Origin: SYOC01 sp964441775 | GTDB taxonomy: Bacteria > Desulfobacterota > Binatia > Bin18 | Reading direction: 5' to 3' | DNA length: 64,000 nucleotides | Assembly: GCA_964441775.1 (NCBI GenBank) | Contig: CAYTVL010000005.1 | Span: 124,001 to 188,000, forward strand | Shown here: piece by piece, positions 52,750 to 61,543 of the stretch | How positions within the stretch are numbered: position 1 is the stretch's first letter | Layout of the letters: every line of letters begins with the position of its first letter | Made by a program: the position numbers and the translations under genes | The notes under the pieces: generated by a model | The model's input: only the letters and a program-made list of their open reading frames with translations | What the model was told of the DNA's origin: nothing | Databases searched by the model: none

Positions 52750-54789
52750 TCAATCCGCCGTCGCATACTCCGCTACTGGCAGCGCCTGGGGTTTGCGCAG
52801 CACGCGGAACCATTCGCGTAGGGATTCGGCCACGATGACGAGCACGAGCGCCATGAACAGGCCGGTAATCACAGCGTCGAGCCGGTCATTAAAAATAAGC
52901 GTCTGCGTTTCCGCGATCTTCTCCTCTGGAACCTGACCAGCCGCCAACTTTGCCGAAAGATCAGCCGCATGGGAGAGGAACCCAATGCGGACGTGCGGGT
53001 GAAACAGCTTCTGGTATCCAGCAGTCATCGTCACCGCCAGCAGCCAGACCAGCGGCGTCAACGAAATCCAGGCGTAATGAGCTCGGCTGTTTTTCAACAA
53101 AATTGTCGTCACCACGCAAAGCGCAATCGCCGCCAGTAATTGATTAGCGATGCCAAAGAGCGGCCACAGACTGTTGATGCCGCCGAGCGGGTCAATAACT
53201 CCTTGATAAAGAAAATATCCCCACGCGCCGACCATCATGCCGCTGGTGAGAATGACGCTGGGATACCAACTGGTGCGTCCCAAAGGAGCCCACAGTTGGC
53301 CGAGCAAATCTTGGAGTAAAAAGCGACCAACTCGCGTCCCGGCGTCAAGAGTTGTCAAAATAAATAACGCTTCGAACATGATGGCAAAGTGATACCATAA
53401 CGCCATCACCGCGCGCCCGCCAAGGGAGTTGGCGAAAATATGCGCCATGCCCACCGCTAAACTTGGGGCCCCACCGGTGCGGGCAAAGAGCGTCTTTTCG
53501 CCGATGTCCTGCGCCAACGTGGCCATTTGTTCAACGGTAACGGGAAAGCCCCAGCCCGTAATCATCGCCGTCGCCGCTTCCGCCGTAGCGCCGACTACAC
53601 CGGCTGGACTGTTGACGGCAAAATAGACGCCGGGCTCCAGCGCAGCGGCGGCGATCATCGCCATGATGGCGACAAACGACTCCATCAACATACCGCCATA
53701 GCCGATCATCTGCGCGTCGGTTTCATTTGACAACAGCTTCGGCGTCGTCCCAGAGGAGATGAGCGAGTGAAAGCCGGAAATCGCGCCGCATGCGATGGTG
53801 ATAAACGCAAAAGGAAAAACACCACCGGCGAAGATTGGTCCCGTGCCGTCTACGAATCGTGTCAACGCAGGCAAGTGAATCTCCGGCATCGTGGCCAGAA
53901 TACCCACCGCTAACGCCACGACGGTGCCGATTTTGATAAAGGTGCTCAAATAATCGCGCGGGGCCAGCAGGAGCCACACTGGCAAGACTGAAGCGGCAAA
54001 GCCGTAGGCAATCACCATGAGGGCAATCTGGGGCCCACTAAATGTGAACCATGACGCTAGCGTCGGATGCCCATCGACCCACCGCCCCCCGACCAAAGCG
54101 AAAGCTAACAGCACAAGACCAATGATCGTGGCCTCAAGCACTTTATCTGGGCGCACGAAGCGCATGTACCAGCCCATCAGCAACGCGATCGGAATCGTGG
54201 CGCCAACTGTGAAGGTCCCCCACGGGCTGCTCCGTAGGGCATTAGTCACCACCAGTCCCAAAACGGCGATGAGAATGATGATGATCATGATAATGCTGAT
54301 CATCGCTACGAACCCGCCGAGCGGACTAATTTCTTCCTTCGCCATCTGCCCTAGCGATTTACCCTCGCGCCGCACGGAGCCACAGAGCACGCAGAAATCT
54401 TGCACCGCCCCGCCAAGCACAACCCCGGCGAGAATCCACAGCGTGCCAGGTAGATAGCCAAACTGGGCCGCGAGCGTAGGACCAATCAACGGCCCAGGAC
54501 CGGCAATCGCGGCAAAATGGTGACCAAATACCACCCAACGATTGGTGGGCACAAAATCGCGGCCATCATTGTAACGGATCGCGGGCGTTTCATGGGACTC
54601 ATCGAGGGCGAAGACTTTGGCCGCGAGGAAACTACTATAAAACCGATAGCTAATGGCGTACAGACAGAGTGCGGCAACGACGAACCAGATCGCGTTAATG
54701 CTTTCTCCACGGCTGAGGGCGATCATGCTGATGGCCCAGGCCCCTCCCCCACTCAATACGAGCCACATCAGACGAGTCAGCCACTGCAT
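52750..54789 (-). CDS. cstA: carbon starvation protein CstA
   Basis: 679 residues from the ATG at 54789, with GGGAGGGC upstream. CstA is an inner-membrane transporter for peptides or pyruvate induced by carbon starvation. The signature FGHHFAAIAGPGPLIGPTLA is intact and about 16-18 membrane helices follow. The usual small companion gene ybdD is not present; a methyltransferase gene lies 25 bases upstream on the same strand. Confidence 0.92.
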   Translation of the reverse strand: MQWLTRLMWLVLSGGGAWAISMIALSRGESINAIWFVVAALCLYAISYRFYSSFLAAKVFALDESHETPAIRYNDGRDFVPTNRWVVFGHHFAAIAGPGPLIGPTLAAQFGYLPGTLWILAGVVLGGAVQDFCVLCGSVRREGKSLGQMAKEEISPLGGFVAMISIIMIIIILIAVLGLVVTNALRSSPWGTFTVGATIPIALLMGWYMRFVRPDKVLEATIIGLVLLAFALVGGRWVDGHPTLASWFTFSGPQIALMVIAYGFAASVLPVWLLLAPRDYLSTFIKIGTVVALAVGILATMPEIHLPALTRFVDGTGPIFAGGVFPFAFITIACGAISGFHSLISSGTTPKLLSNETDAQMIGYGGMLMESFVAIMAMIAAAALEPGVYFAVNSPAGVVGATAEAATAMITGWGFPVTVEQMATLAQDIGEKTLFARTGGAPSLAVGMAHIFANSLGGRAVMALWYHFAIMFEALFILTTLDAGTRVGRFLLQDLLGQLWAPLGRTSWYPSVILTSGMMVGAWGYFLYQGVIDPLGGINSLWPLFGIANQLLAAIALCVVTTILLKNSRAHYAWISLTPLVWLLAVTMTAGYQKLFHPHVRIGFLSHAADLSAKLAAGQVPEEKIAETQTLIFNDRLDAVITGLFMALVLVIVAESLREWFRVLRKPQALPVAEYATAD

Positions 54790-54814
54790 GGTTGCCCTCC
54801 CTTTTTCTTCCCGC

Positions 54815-55585
54815 CTATTGTTTCTTGGCGACGAGCACGGCGATCGGATAGTCAAAGAGGATACTTTGCCCTTTTCGCCGAGTGTTCATCCCCAAGCCAT
54901 CCGTATCCAACGTTTCCAGAAAAATCTGACGAATGGTGTCCGCATCACCAGGATTGGGGAAAGAGCGTTGTAGGGTGTCTTCCAGGTCAGATTCTACACG
55001 GTAGAATTTTTTACGAGGCGCAGGGAATCCAGTGCGCGCAAAAAGCGCTTCCAGCTCTGTCAGCGGTAGTCCTCGTACATGTGAAGGGTCGCGCAGTTTT
55101 TCCATGCGGTTATACGCTGCGGCTTTTTCCAAGTCCGGCGAGGCGGTCACGTCGATCACCGCCACCGTGCCGCCAGGAGCACAGACACGCTTCATCTCCT
55201 CTAACACCGCCCCGGGATCGAGAAAATGATGGAAAGCATAGCGAGACACAACGATGGAGAACGAGGCGTCAGCGTAAGGTAGAGGCTGCACGTCGCCAAC
55301 CCGCCAACTCACGTTCGTCAGTCCTTTGCTTTGCTGCAGCGTGCGAGCGTGTTCAATCATCGCCGGCGTGAGATCGATACCAGTCACGTGCCGCGCCACC
55401 TGAGCAAACGCGCAGACGACCAGTCCGGGACCGCACGCGACATCGAGTACGGTGTCTTCGGGACCAGCCCCGGTGAACTCAACCACTAGCTTCAGCGCCT
55501 CTTCATCTTTGATGCCTGGCGCGGTAGCGAACGGAACAGCTTGTTTGGTGAATTGGTCAAGAATGAGGTCTTGGTGGGTGGACAT
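54815..55585 (-). CDS. class I SAM-dependent methyltransferase (UbiE-like)
   Basis: 256 residues. Motif I VLDVACGPGLVVCAFAQ, acidic loop DLTPAMIEHA and the YAFHHFLDPGAVLEEM segment are typical of the Methyltransf_11 group. The N-terminus resembles UbiE-like quinone or small-molecule methyltransferases but a substrate cannot be named. It is 25 bases before cstA and 27 after the small membrane protein gene, so the genes may share a transcript. Confidence 0.83.
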   Translation of the reverse strand: MSTHQDLILDQFTKQAVPFATAPGIKDEEALKLVVEFTGAGPEDTVLDVACGPGLVVCAFAQVARHVTGIDLTPAMIEHARTLQQSKGLTNVSWRVGDVQPLPYADASFSIVVSRYAFHHFLDPGAVLEEMKRVCAPGGTVAVIDVTASPDLEKAAAYNRMEKLRDPSHVRGLPLTELEALFARTGFPAPRKKFYRVESDLEDTLQRSFPNPGDADTIRQIFLETLDTDGLGMNTRRKGQSILFDYPIAVLVAKKQ

Positions 55586-55612
55586 AAAAAGGTCCTGTCA
55601 TGAAACGGGAGG

Positions 55613-55969
55613 TTACTTCATCGATCGCACGACCAACCAGGCCACGCCGTCAACCATCACAAACGTAAGAAGGACGCTAGCAACGCCAATGATCTCATAG
55701 GTGGTCATGAGCTTTCCTCCAGTTTGGAGCAGAGCATCCGCTCTCCGGTGAGCGAGAAAGAGCAGGGTCACAAAGGCTCCTTCGAGCCTCACACCGGCAG
55801 TGAACGCGATGAGCTTGGCTCGGCTATCTAGAGTTGAAACCAAGCCGATGATTCCACTGCCATTCAAAAGTATGGTAGCCCACAGAAGGCGAATCCAGTC
55901 CATGTAATAGTGGATTCGCTCTTTCGCGCCCTCAACGGAAGCCGCCCTACTTCGCGCGCGGAAGCTCAT
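55613..55969 (-). CDS. small three-helix membrane protein
   Basis: 118 residues from the ATG at 55969, whose A is the last base of the leuB TAA (TAATG), suggesting translational coupling; an ATG at 55903 (MDWIRLLWATIL) is an alternative start without a clear ribosome binding site. Hydrophobic segments: about LLWATILLNGSGIIGL, LEGAFVTLLFLAH and EIIGVASVLLTFVMVDGVAW. Family not recognised. Confidence 0.6.
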   Translation of the reverse strand: MSFRARSRAASVEGAKERIHYYMDWIRLLWATILLNGSGIIGLVSTLDSRAKLIAFTAGVRLEGAFVTLLFLAHRRADALLQTGGKLMTTYEIIGVASVLLTFVMVDGVAWLVVRSMK

Positions 55970-57048
55970 TACTGGAGTTTCTCTCGCACCAGCTTGCCCA
56001 TCTCCGTGCAACTCACAAGACGGCATTCCGGCTGAGCAATGTCGCCGGTGCGATAGCCGCTCGCCAGCACGTCATCGACCGCCTTCTCGATCGCCGCCGC
56101 CGCGTCTTCTTGGTTGAAAGAAAGACGGAGCATGAGCGCGGTCGAAAGAATCGCTGCGAGAGGATTGGCTTTATTTTGTCCAGCAATATCCGGCGCCGTG
56201 CCGTGGATCGGTTCGTACAGTCCCCGTTTGCCGTCCCCCAATGATGCTGACGGCAGCATGCCCATTGATCCGGCCAGCATGGACGCTTCGTCAGTGAGAA
56301 TATCGCCAAACATATTTTCAGCGGCAATCACATCGAAATCCTTTGGGCGACGGATGAGGTGCATCGACATCGCGTCAACCAAAACATCTTCATATTGTAC
56401 ATCGGGATATTCTTTCGCCACCTCGTGCGCCACTTCCCGCCACATGCGCGAGGTCGCCATGATGTTGGCTTTGTCAACCGAGGTGAGCTTCTTGCGTCGC
56501 TTCCGCGCCAGTTCAAATGAGGCGCGCATGAGACGCGCCACTTCGCCTTCGGTATAGAAGATCGTATCGACCGCCTCGCGCCCCGCAGCGCCAGTGCGAC
56601 GCTCACTAGGTCTGCCATAGTACACACCGCCGGTCAGTTCGCGTACGACAATCAGGTCAACACCGTCTAGCACTTCCGGTTTGAGCGTCGAAGAATTGAG
56701 TAAATGACGGCTCACCTGAATGGGCCGCAAATTGGCGAAAAGCCCCAGCTCTTTGCGCAGCCCCAAGATCGCCTGTTCAGGTCGCACGGTCGATTTGGGG
56801 TCGTCCCACTTGGGGCCACCCACCGCGCCCAGCAGCACGGCGTCGCTCTGTTGCGCCACGCGCAGCGCCGAGTCCGTCAGCGCCACGCCATGCGCATCAA
56901 TCGAGCATCCACCTGCCAAAGCCTCTTCACAAGTAAAACTCAGGCCAAAGCGTTTCTCGACGACGTTGAGCGCCGCGAGCGCTTCTTTCATCACTTCTGG
57001 ACCAATGCCGTCTCCGGCAAACACTGCAACTTTGTGGGTCATCGTCAT
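55969..57048 (-). CDS. leuB: 3-isopropylmalate dehydrogenase
   Basis: 359 residues, ATG at 57048. Catalyses oxidative decarboxylation of 3-isopropylmalate to 2-oxo-isocaproate in leucine synthesis. Evidence: HKVAVFAGDGIGPEVM, LLGAVGGPKWDD, VVRELTGGVYYGRPSERR, KANIMATSRMWREV and FGDILTDEASMLAGSMGMLP. leuC and leuD are not in the window. It begins 131 bases after leuA with a hairpin between, so leuA and leuB may be cotranscribed. Confidence 0.94.
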   Translation of the reverse strand: MTMTHKVAVFAGDGIGPEVMKEALAALNVVEKRFGLSFTCEEALAGGCSIDAHGVALTDSALRVAQQSDAVLLGAVGGPKWDDPKSTVRPEQAILGLRKELGLFANLRPIQVSRHLLNSSTLKPEVLDGVDLIVVRELTGGVYYGRPSERRTGAAGREAVDTIFYTEGEVARLMRASFELARKRRKKLTSVDKANIMATSRMWREVAHEVAKEYPDVQYEDVLVDAMSMHLIRRPKDFDVIAAENMFGDILTDEASMLAGSMGMLPSASLGDGKRGLYEPIHGTAPDIAGQNKANPLAAILSTALMLRLSFNQEDAAAAIEKAVDDVLASGYRTGDIAQPECRLVSCTEMGKLVREKLQ

Positions 57049-57090
57049 TCCTTCTTTTCTTAATCGTTTTGTGTCTCCCCCTCACCGCGT

Positions 57091-57113
57091 CCCTCTCCCA
57101 CAAGAGGAGAGGG
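57091..57113. repeat. CCCTCTCC...GGAGAGGG hairpin between leuA and leuB
   Basis: CCCTCTCC and GGAGAGGG with a short AC-rich loop form a stable stem in the leuA-leuB gap. A related inverted repeat is at 14749-14781, so this is probably a dispersed palindrome rather than a leuA-specific signal. Confidence 0.5.
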
Positions 57114-57179
57114 AACCAGAGACCACGGGGTCCGAAAACAAACCATGCAGGGCTACCTGTACTCAGGACTCGGCACTGG

Positions 57180-58733
57180 TTAGGGCCCTTCGCGATGGAG
57201 CCCAGCTTGCTGGCCGTATTGCTCACGATGCGCGAGCTTATTCAAGGCGTTGATCAGCGCAAGCGCGCTGGCCATGATGATGTCGGTGTGCGAGCCTTGC
57301 CCGTTCACGGACATGCCGTTCTCGCGGACCATGCAGGTCACTTCGCCCTGCGCATCGGTGCCGCCAGTAATCGACTTGACCGCGTAACGCTCCAATTTGG
57401 GCTCGATGCCAGCGATCTTCAAAATCGCTTTATAACAAGCGTCCACCATACCATCGCCGGACGCATTCGCCATGAATTCTTGGCCATCAACTTTCAGTTT
57501 GACCGTGGCATAGGGCGTGCCCATGCTGGACGACGTGACGTTGAGATACGCCAGTTCATACTTGTCGGACATACGCGTGGCCTCTTCGGTCACGATAGCA
57601 ATCAGATCTTCATCGTAGACATTTTTCTTTTTGTCGGCGAGTTCCTTGAAACGATCGAACGCCTTGTTCATGTCCGTGCCCGTGAAGTCAATACCAAGAT
57701 GCTTTAAGCGGTCCACAAAAGCGTGCCGACCGGAGTGTTTGCCGAGGACCAGTTTGTTGCTGTCGATCCCCACATCTTGCGGCTGCATGATTTCGTAGGT
57801 CAATTTATACTTTAAGACGCCATCTTGATGGATGCCCGCCTCATGGGCAAACGCATTGGCCCCGACGATCGGCTTGTTTTGCGGCACGCTGAGACCGGTG
57901 ATCTGCGACAGGAGCTGACTGGAAGGATAGATCTGCTCACTGCGAATGTTCGTCCGCACATGCGCAAACACATCTTCGCGCGTTCGCAGCGCCATCACGA
58001 CTTCTTCCATCGATGTATTGCCGGCGCGTTCGCCGATGCCGTTGATGGTGCACTCAACCTGGCGCACGCCGTTCTCAATGGCCGCCAGCGAATTAGCCAC
58101 GGCCATGCCCAAGTCATTATGACAATGAGCACTCCACGTTACCTTGTCGCCCCCAGGAGTCTGTTCGCGCAACTTCCGAAACATGGCGCCATACTGATGC
58201 GGCAGCGCATAGCCCACCGTGTCAGGGGCGTTAATCGTCACCGCGCCGGCTTTGATCGCCTCACCGAAAATCTGTGTGAGATACGCAAAGTCGGTGCGCG
58301 ACGCATCTTCGGCGGAGAATTCTATATAGTCAACGTATTTCTTGGCAAGACTTATGGCCCATACAGCGGCGTCTAACGCTTCTTGACGGCTCATCATCAG
58401 CTTGTGTTTCAGGTGGATATCCGACGTCGCAATAAAGATATGCACGCCAGGATGTTTGGCTTTTTCCACGGCTTTCACGGCGCGCGTCACATCCAGTTCC
58501 TTCGTGCGCGCGAGGCTCAAGACAATGGGGAAGGACACGGTTTCGGCGACGCGCCGAACGGACTCGAAGTCGCCATCGGACGAAGCCGCAAACCCCGCTT
58601 CGATGATATCCACGTTGAGTTTCTCAAGCTGCCGGGCGATCAACAGCTTTTCTTCCACGTTCATGGTCGCGCCCGGTGATTGTTCTCCGTCGCGCAACGT
58701 AGTGTCGAAAATCTTCACAACTTCCCGTTCCAT
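57180..58733 (-). CDS. leuA: 2-isopropylmalate synthase
   Basis: 517 residues from the ATG at 58733 with AAGGAGG at proper spacing; a slightly earlier start is open but less likely. Condenses acetyl-CoA and 2-oxoisovalerate, the first committed leucine step. Evidence: FDTTLRDGEQSPGATM, HCHNDLGMAVANSL and the metal-site HEAGIHQDGVLK, plus a C-terminal regulatory domain (from about 370) for leucine feedback. A leucine-rich leader and two terminators precede it, so it is probably controlled by attenuation. Confidence 0.94.
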   Translation of the reverse strand: MEREVVKIFDTTLRDGEQSPGATMNVEEKLLIARQLEKLNVDIIEAGFAASSDGDFESVRRVAETVSFPIVLSLARTKELDVTRAVKAVEKAKHPGVHIFIATSDIHLKHKLMMSRQEALDAAVWAISLAKKYVDYIEFSAEDASRTDFAYLTQIFGEAIKAGAVTINAPDTVGYALPHQYGAMFRKLREQTPGGDKVTWSAHCHNDLGMAVANSLAAIENGVRQVECTINGIGERAGNTSMEEVVMALRTREDVFAHVRTNIRSEQIYPSSQLLSQITGLSVPQNKPIVGANAFAHEAGIHQDGVLKYKLTYEIMQPQDVGIDSNKLVLGKHSGRHAFVDRLKHLGIDFTGTDMNKAFDRFKELADKKKNVYDEDLIAIVTEEATRMSDKYELAYLNVTSSSMGTPYATVKLKVDGQEFMANASGDGMVDACYKAILKIAGIEPKLERYAVKSITGGTDAQGEVTCMVRENGMSVNGQGSHTDIIMASALALINALNKLAHREQYGQQAGLHREGP

Positions 58734-58761
58734 AACAAACCTCCTTGCAAATTCACAAAAC

Positions 58762-58795
58762 AAAAAAGGGTTGCGAGATCGCCCGCAACCCTTTT
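58762..58795 (-). terminator. second (leuA-proximal) terminator hairpin
   Basis: Minus strand: AAAAGGGTTGCG (58795-58784), 8-base loop, CGCAACCCTTTT (58775-58764), then more T. A 12-bp nearly perfect stem with T-tract, 28 bases before the leuA start. With the first hairpin it forms a tandem stop between leader and leuA. Confidence 0.85.
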
Positions 58796-58800
58796 ACAAA

Positions 58801-58840
58801 GAAAAAGGGCCACGAGCTGTTGGTCCCGCCCGTGGCCCTT
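58801..58840 (-). terminator. first (leader-proximal) terminator hairpin
   Basis: Minus strand: AAGGGCCACG (58840-58831), a 16-base loop, CGTGGCCCTT (58814-58805) and further T. It starts 15 bases after the leader stop. The shared AAGGG and CGGGCG pattern in both hairpins suggests they arose from each other. The loop bases GGGCGGGACC resemble the T-box core by chance or ancestry. Confidence 0.8.
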
Positions 58841-58855
58841 GGAAGTTTCGCGTTG

Positions 58856-58957
58856 TTACGCGTTCCCCTCGGACCCTCTAGGCGGGGTGGTAAGCAGCAG
58901 GCCTAGCAGCAGACCGGCGAGCCCCAATAGTAGTCCGAGAGCAACTGCGTGTGTCAT
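58856..58957 (-). CDS. leuL: leucine-rich leader peptide of leuA (attenuator)
   Basis: 33 codons: ATG at 58957, nine bases after the pssA stop, with AAGGG upstream; TAA at 58858. It contains 11 leucines, clustered as LGLLLGLAGLLLGLLL at residues 7-22, with codons CTC, CTA, TTG, CTG and CTT. Stalling on these codons when charged tRNA-Leu is short would keep the tandem terminators from forming, as in known leu operon attenuators. An alternative is a one-helix membrane microprotein; position before two terminators and leuA favours the leader. The peptide is inferred, not proven. Confidence 0.7.
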   Translation of the reverse strand: MTHAVALGLLLGLAGLLLGLLLTTPPRGSEGNA

Positions 58958-58966
58958 TGCTAGCCC

Positions 58967-59824
58967 TTATAACGAACTTTCTTCCTCGGTGTCAAGTGAG
59001 CGCAGCGAATGAGGGACATCGATGACGTCGCTGAGGTCAGCGTGCTCATCCATTTCGCCTCTCCGAAAGAACCGCATCAGCGCCCAGACAGGACCAGACA
59101 TAGTGTACAGTGAAAAGATGCTGAACAGCATAATTTGCGGCTCAGCAATCGTCAGTTGGATCACGACAATCCCTAACAGCAGCGTCCATAATGGCTGGCG
59201 ATTGTAGAAATGAATTTCTTTAAAACTGTAATAGGGAATGCCGCTGACCATGAGTCCAGCCAGTAGATAAATGAGCAAAAGCAGCGTGATGTGCTTATGT
59301 GTGGCGCCTTCTCCACCCATGAAAAAATACATGAGTATCGTCGTCGCCACGACCGCGGCGGCGGCAGGGATAGGAAGACCGACAAAATTCATCTTGCTAA
59401 TCGTACCAACCTGCACGTTGAAACGCGCCAAACGGAGCGCCCCGCAGATGACATAGAGCGAAGCGGCAAGCCAGCCCCAGGCGCCCCAGGGCTCCAGCGC
59501 CCAGCGATAGGCGAGGGCTCCCGGCGCGACGCCGAACGCGATCACATCAGACAGCGAGTCGTATTCCACGCCAAACTGACTAGAAGTCTTCGTCAAGCGA
59601 GCAATCCGCCCATCGAGCGCGTCAAACACCTGCGCTACGAGAATAGCGACCGCTGCTAGCAAATAATCCTCTTTAATCGTCGCCACGACGGAGAAGAAAC
59701 CGCAAAATAGACCACCGGACGTCACAAGGTTAGGGAGAATGTAAACACCTTTGCGCATTTGCATCGGCGTCGGCATTTTTTTCCGTCCTGGGAGGACACG
59801 AAATTTTCTACGCAATGGAGCCAT
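58967..59824 (-). CDS. pssA: phosphatidylserine synthase (CDP-diacylglycerol type)
   Basis: 285 residues from the ATG at 59824, which overlaps the psd end by 17 bases; a later start (MPTPMQMRKGVYILPN) is possible. The CDP-alcohol phosphotransferase motif D-G-x2-A-R-x8-G-x3-D-x3-D is intact in LDGRIARLTKTSSQFGVEYD-SLSD. About seven membrane helices follow. It makes phosphatidylserine for decarboxylation by the psd product encoded just upstream. Confidence 0.92.
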   Translation of the reverse strand: MAPLRRKFRVLPGRKKMPTPMQMRKGVYILPNLVTSGGLFCGFFSVVATIKEDYLLAAVAILVAQVFDALDGRIARLTKTSSQFGVEYDSLSDVIAFGVAPGALAYRWALEPWGAWGWLAASLYVICGALRLARFNVQVGTISKMNFVGLPIPAAAAVVATTILMYFFMGGEGATHKHITLLLLIYLLAGLMVSGIPYYSFKEIHFYNRQPLWTLLLGIVVIQLTIAEPQIMLFSIFSLYTMSGPVWALMRFFRRGEMDEHADLSDVIDVPHSLRSLDTEEESSL

Positions 59825-60452
59825 GAAACTTACCAATGACCGTTTCTCCAGCCTTTACGCGCTGGCCAACCTGAACCCTGACTTCGATCTCTGGGGCGCA
59901 GTAAATATCCACACGGGACCCTAACATAATCATACCGTAACGATCGCCGCGCTGCACCCGTTCCCCTCCTTTGAGGGCGCATACGATGCGACGCGCTAGG
60001 ATGCCGGCCACTTGTACCATCACCACTCGGCGTCCTTTGTCATCTTGGAGAGTCACGGCGTTTTGTTCGTTCACCTCAGTCGCGTCAGCCGCAAAAGCCG
60101 GGCGAAATTGACCAAGGTGATATTGTACGGCAGTCACCTGGCCGGCGATGGGCGCGCGATTCACATGCACATCGAGCGGCGACATAAAAATGCCGACGCG
60201 CGTCACCGACGCCGAGAGGAACCGATTGTCCTGAAAGTGCTTTTCGATGGTGACAACTTTCCCGTCTGCCGGAGCAACGAGGCAATCCTCTTCTTCTGGA
60301 GCGTACCGTTCCGGATCACGAAAGAAGTACGCGACAAACAGCGTGATGAGAAAGAGAAGAAAGCCGAGGGTCGGAAAGCCAAAGAGATTCAGGAGAAGGG
60401 CGACGACGGCGAGACCGAGGATGCGAGAGTGGCCTGCAGGAGCAAAGCGCAT
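59808..60452 (-). CDS. psd: phosphatidylserine decarboxylase, short type
   Basis: 214 residues. Converts phosphatidylserine to phosphatidylethanolamine after self-cleavage to a pyruvoyl enzyme. Two N-terminal membrane helices, then VAPADGKVVTIEKH, SPLDVHVNRAPIAGQV and the cleavage site in MLGSRVD (G-S). The short form without the long N-terminal part matches the archaeal/Helicobacter-like group. It overlaps pssA, fitting a coupled pair. Confidence 0.92.
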   Translation of the reverse strand: MRFAPAGHSRILGLAVVALLLNLFGFPTLGFLLFLITLFVAYFFRDPERYAPEEEDCLVAPADGKVVTIEKHFQDNRFLSASVTRVGIFMSPLDVHVNRAPIAGQVTAVQYHLGQFRPAFAADATEVNEQNAVTLQDDKGRRVVMVQVAGILARRIVCALKGGERVQRGDRYGMIMLGSRVDIYCAPEIEVRVQVGQRVKAGETVIGKFHGSIA

Positions 60453-60478
60453 GTGATTTCGGCAAGAAGCCAGGTAAG

Positions 60479-60503
60479 CCGTGGGCTTAACGAGAGCCCA
60501 CGG
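60479..60503. repeat. perfect hairpin between ilvC and psd
   Basis: CCGTGGGCT (60479-60487) and AGCCCACGG (60495-60503) form a 9-bp perfect stem with a 7-base loop. On the minus strand the stem is not followed by a T-run, so it may stabilise or process the ilvC-psd mRNA rather than terminate it. Confidence 0.55.
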
Positions 60504-60520
60504 CCTGGGGCCCTCTTGAG

Positions 60521-61543
60521 TTAGTTTTTAGCCCGGTCAACGAGTTTATTTTGTTGTAACCACGGCATCATCGACCGCAGGGTGGCGCCCACTTGCTCGG
60601 CAGGGTGATGTTCACCTTCTTTACGTAGTTCGCGGAAGTGCGGTAGACCGGCACGGTATTCGTTAATCCATTCATCCGCGAATTTACCGGCTTGAATATC
60701 CGCTAGGATTTTTTTCATCGCCTCTCGACTCTCTTGACCGATGATGCGTTTGCCGCGTGTCATGTCGCCATATTCGGCGGTGTTGCTGATTGAGTAGCGC
60801 ATGTTGGTAATGCCGCCTTCATAAATCAGGTCGACAATGAGTTTCATCTCGTGAATGCACTCAAAGTAGGCCATCTCCGGCGCATACCCAGCTTCGACCA
60901 AGGTCTCAAATCCCGTGCGCATCAATTCCGTGAGTCCGCCGCACAGCACGGATTGTTCGCCAAACAGATCGGTTTCGGTCTCTTCGCGGAAATTGGTCTC
61001 CAGTATCGCCGCGCGCCCACCACCAATGGCTGAAGCATAGGAGAGGGCCAACGGCTTCGTATTGGCCGACGGATCTTGCGCGACGGCGATCAAACAGGGC
61101 ACTCCTTTCCCTTTCTCAAACTCGCTACGGACGAGATGGCCAGGCCCCTTTGGCGCCACCATGAACACGTTGACATCGGCAGGAGGAACAATCTTTTTGA
61201 AGTGGATGTTAAACCCATGTGCACAAGCGAGGTATTTCCCCGGCTTCAGGTGCATGCGGATGTCTGATTCATACATCTCGCTCGCGACTTCATCCGGCGT
61301 GAGAATCATAATGATGTCAGATTCCGTTGTCGCCTGACTGACGTCTCGGACCGGGAAACCAGCGTTCTCAGCTTTTGGCCACGAGGCGCTGCCCTTTTTC
61401 AGAGCGATCTTCACATCCACGCCGCTGTCACGCAGGTTCAAAGCGTGGGCGTGTCCTTGGCTGCCATAGCCAACGATAGCCACCTTCTTGCCGCGGACGA
61501 GTGAGAGATCCGCATCTTTGTCGTAATAGAGGTTCATACTCAT
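60521..61543 (-). CDS. ilvC: ketol-acid reductoisomerase
   Basis: 340 residues; the ATG at 61543 overlaps the ilvN stop (ATGA), so they are coupled. Isomerises and reduces acetolactate or acetohydroxybutyrate with NADPH in valine/isoleucine synthesis. Evidence: KKVAIVGYGSQGHAHALNLR, FMVAPKGPGHLVRSE and the C-terminal EQSVLCGGLTELMRTGFETL with EMAYFECIHEMKLIVDLI metal ligands. Class I length. Confidence 0.95.
   Translation of the reverse strand: MSMNLYYDKDADLSLVRGKKVAIVGYGSQGHAHALNLRDSGVDVKIALKKGSASWPKAENAGFPVRDVSQATTESDIIMILTPDEVASEMYESDIRMHLKPGKYLACAHGFNIHFKKIVPPADVNVFMVAPKGPGHLVRSEFEKGKGVPCLIAVAQDPSANTKPLALSYASAIGGGRAAILETNFREETETDLFGEQSVLCGGLTELMRTGFETLVEAGYAPEMAYFECIHEMKLIVDLIYEGGITNMRYSISNTAEYGDMTRGKRIIGQESREAMKKILADIQAGKFADEWINEYRAGLPHFRELRKEGEHHPAEQVGATLRSMMPWLQQNKLVDRAKN

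Noticed and set aside
58801..58967. T-box riboswitch before leuA
   Set aside because: The loop GGGCGGGACC resembles a T-box core, and leuA T-boxes are known in related bacteria, but the 126-base space is too short for a stem I and is filled by a leucine-rich frame, which fits peptide attenuation better.
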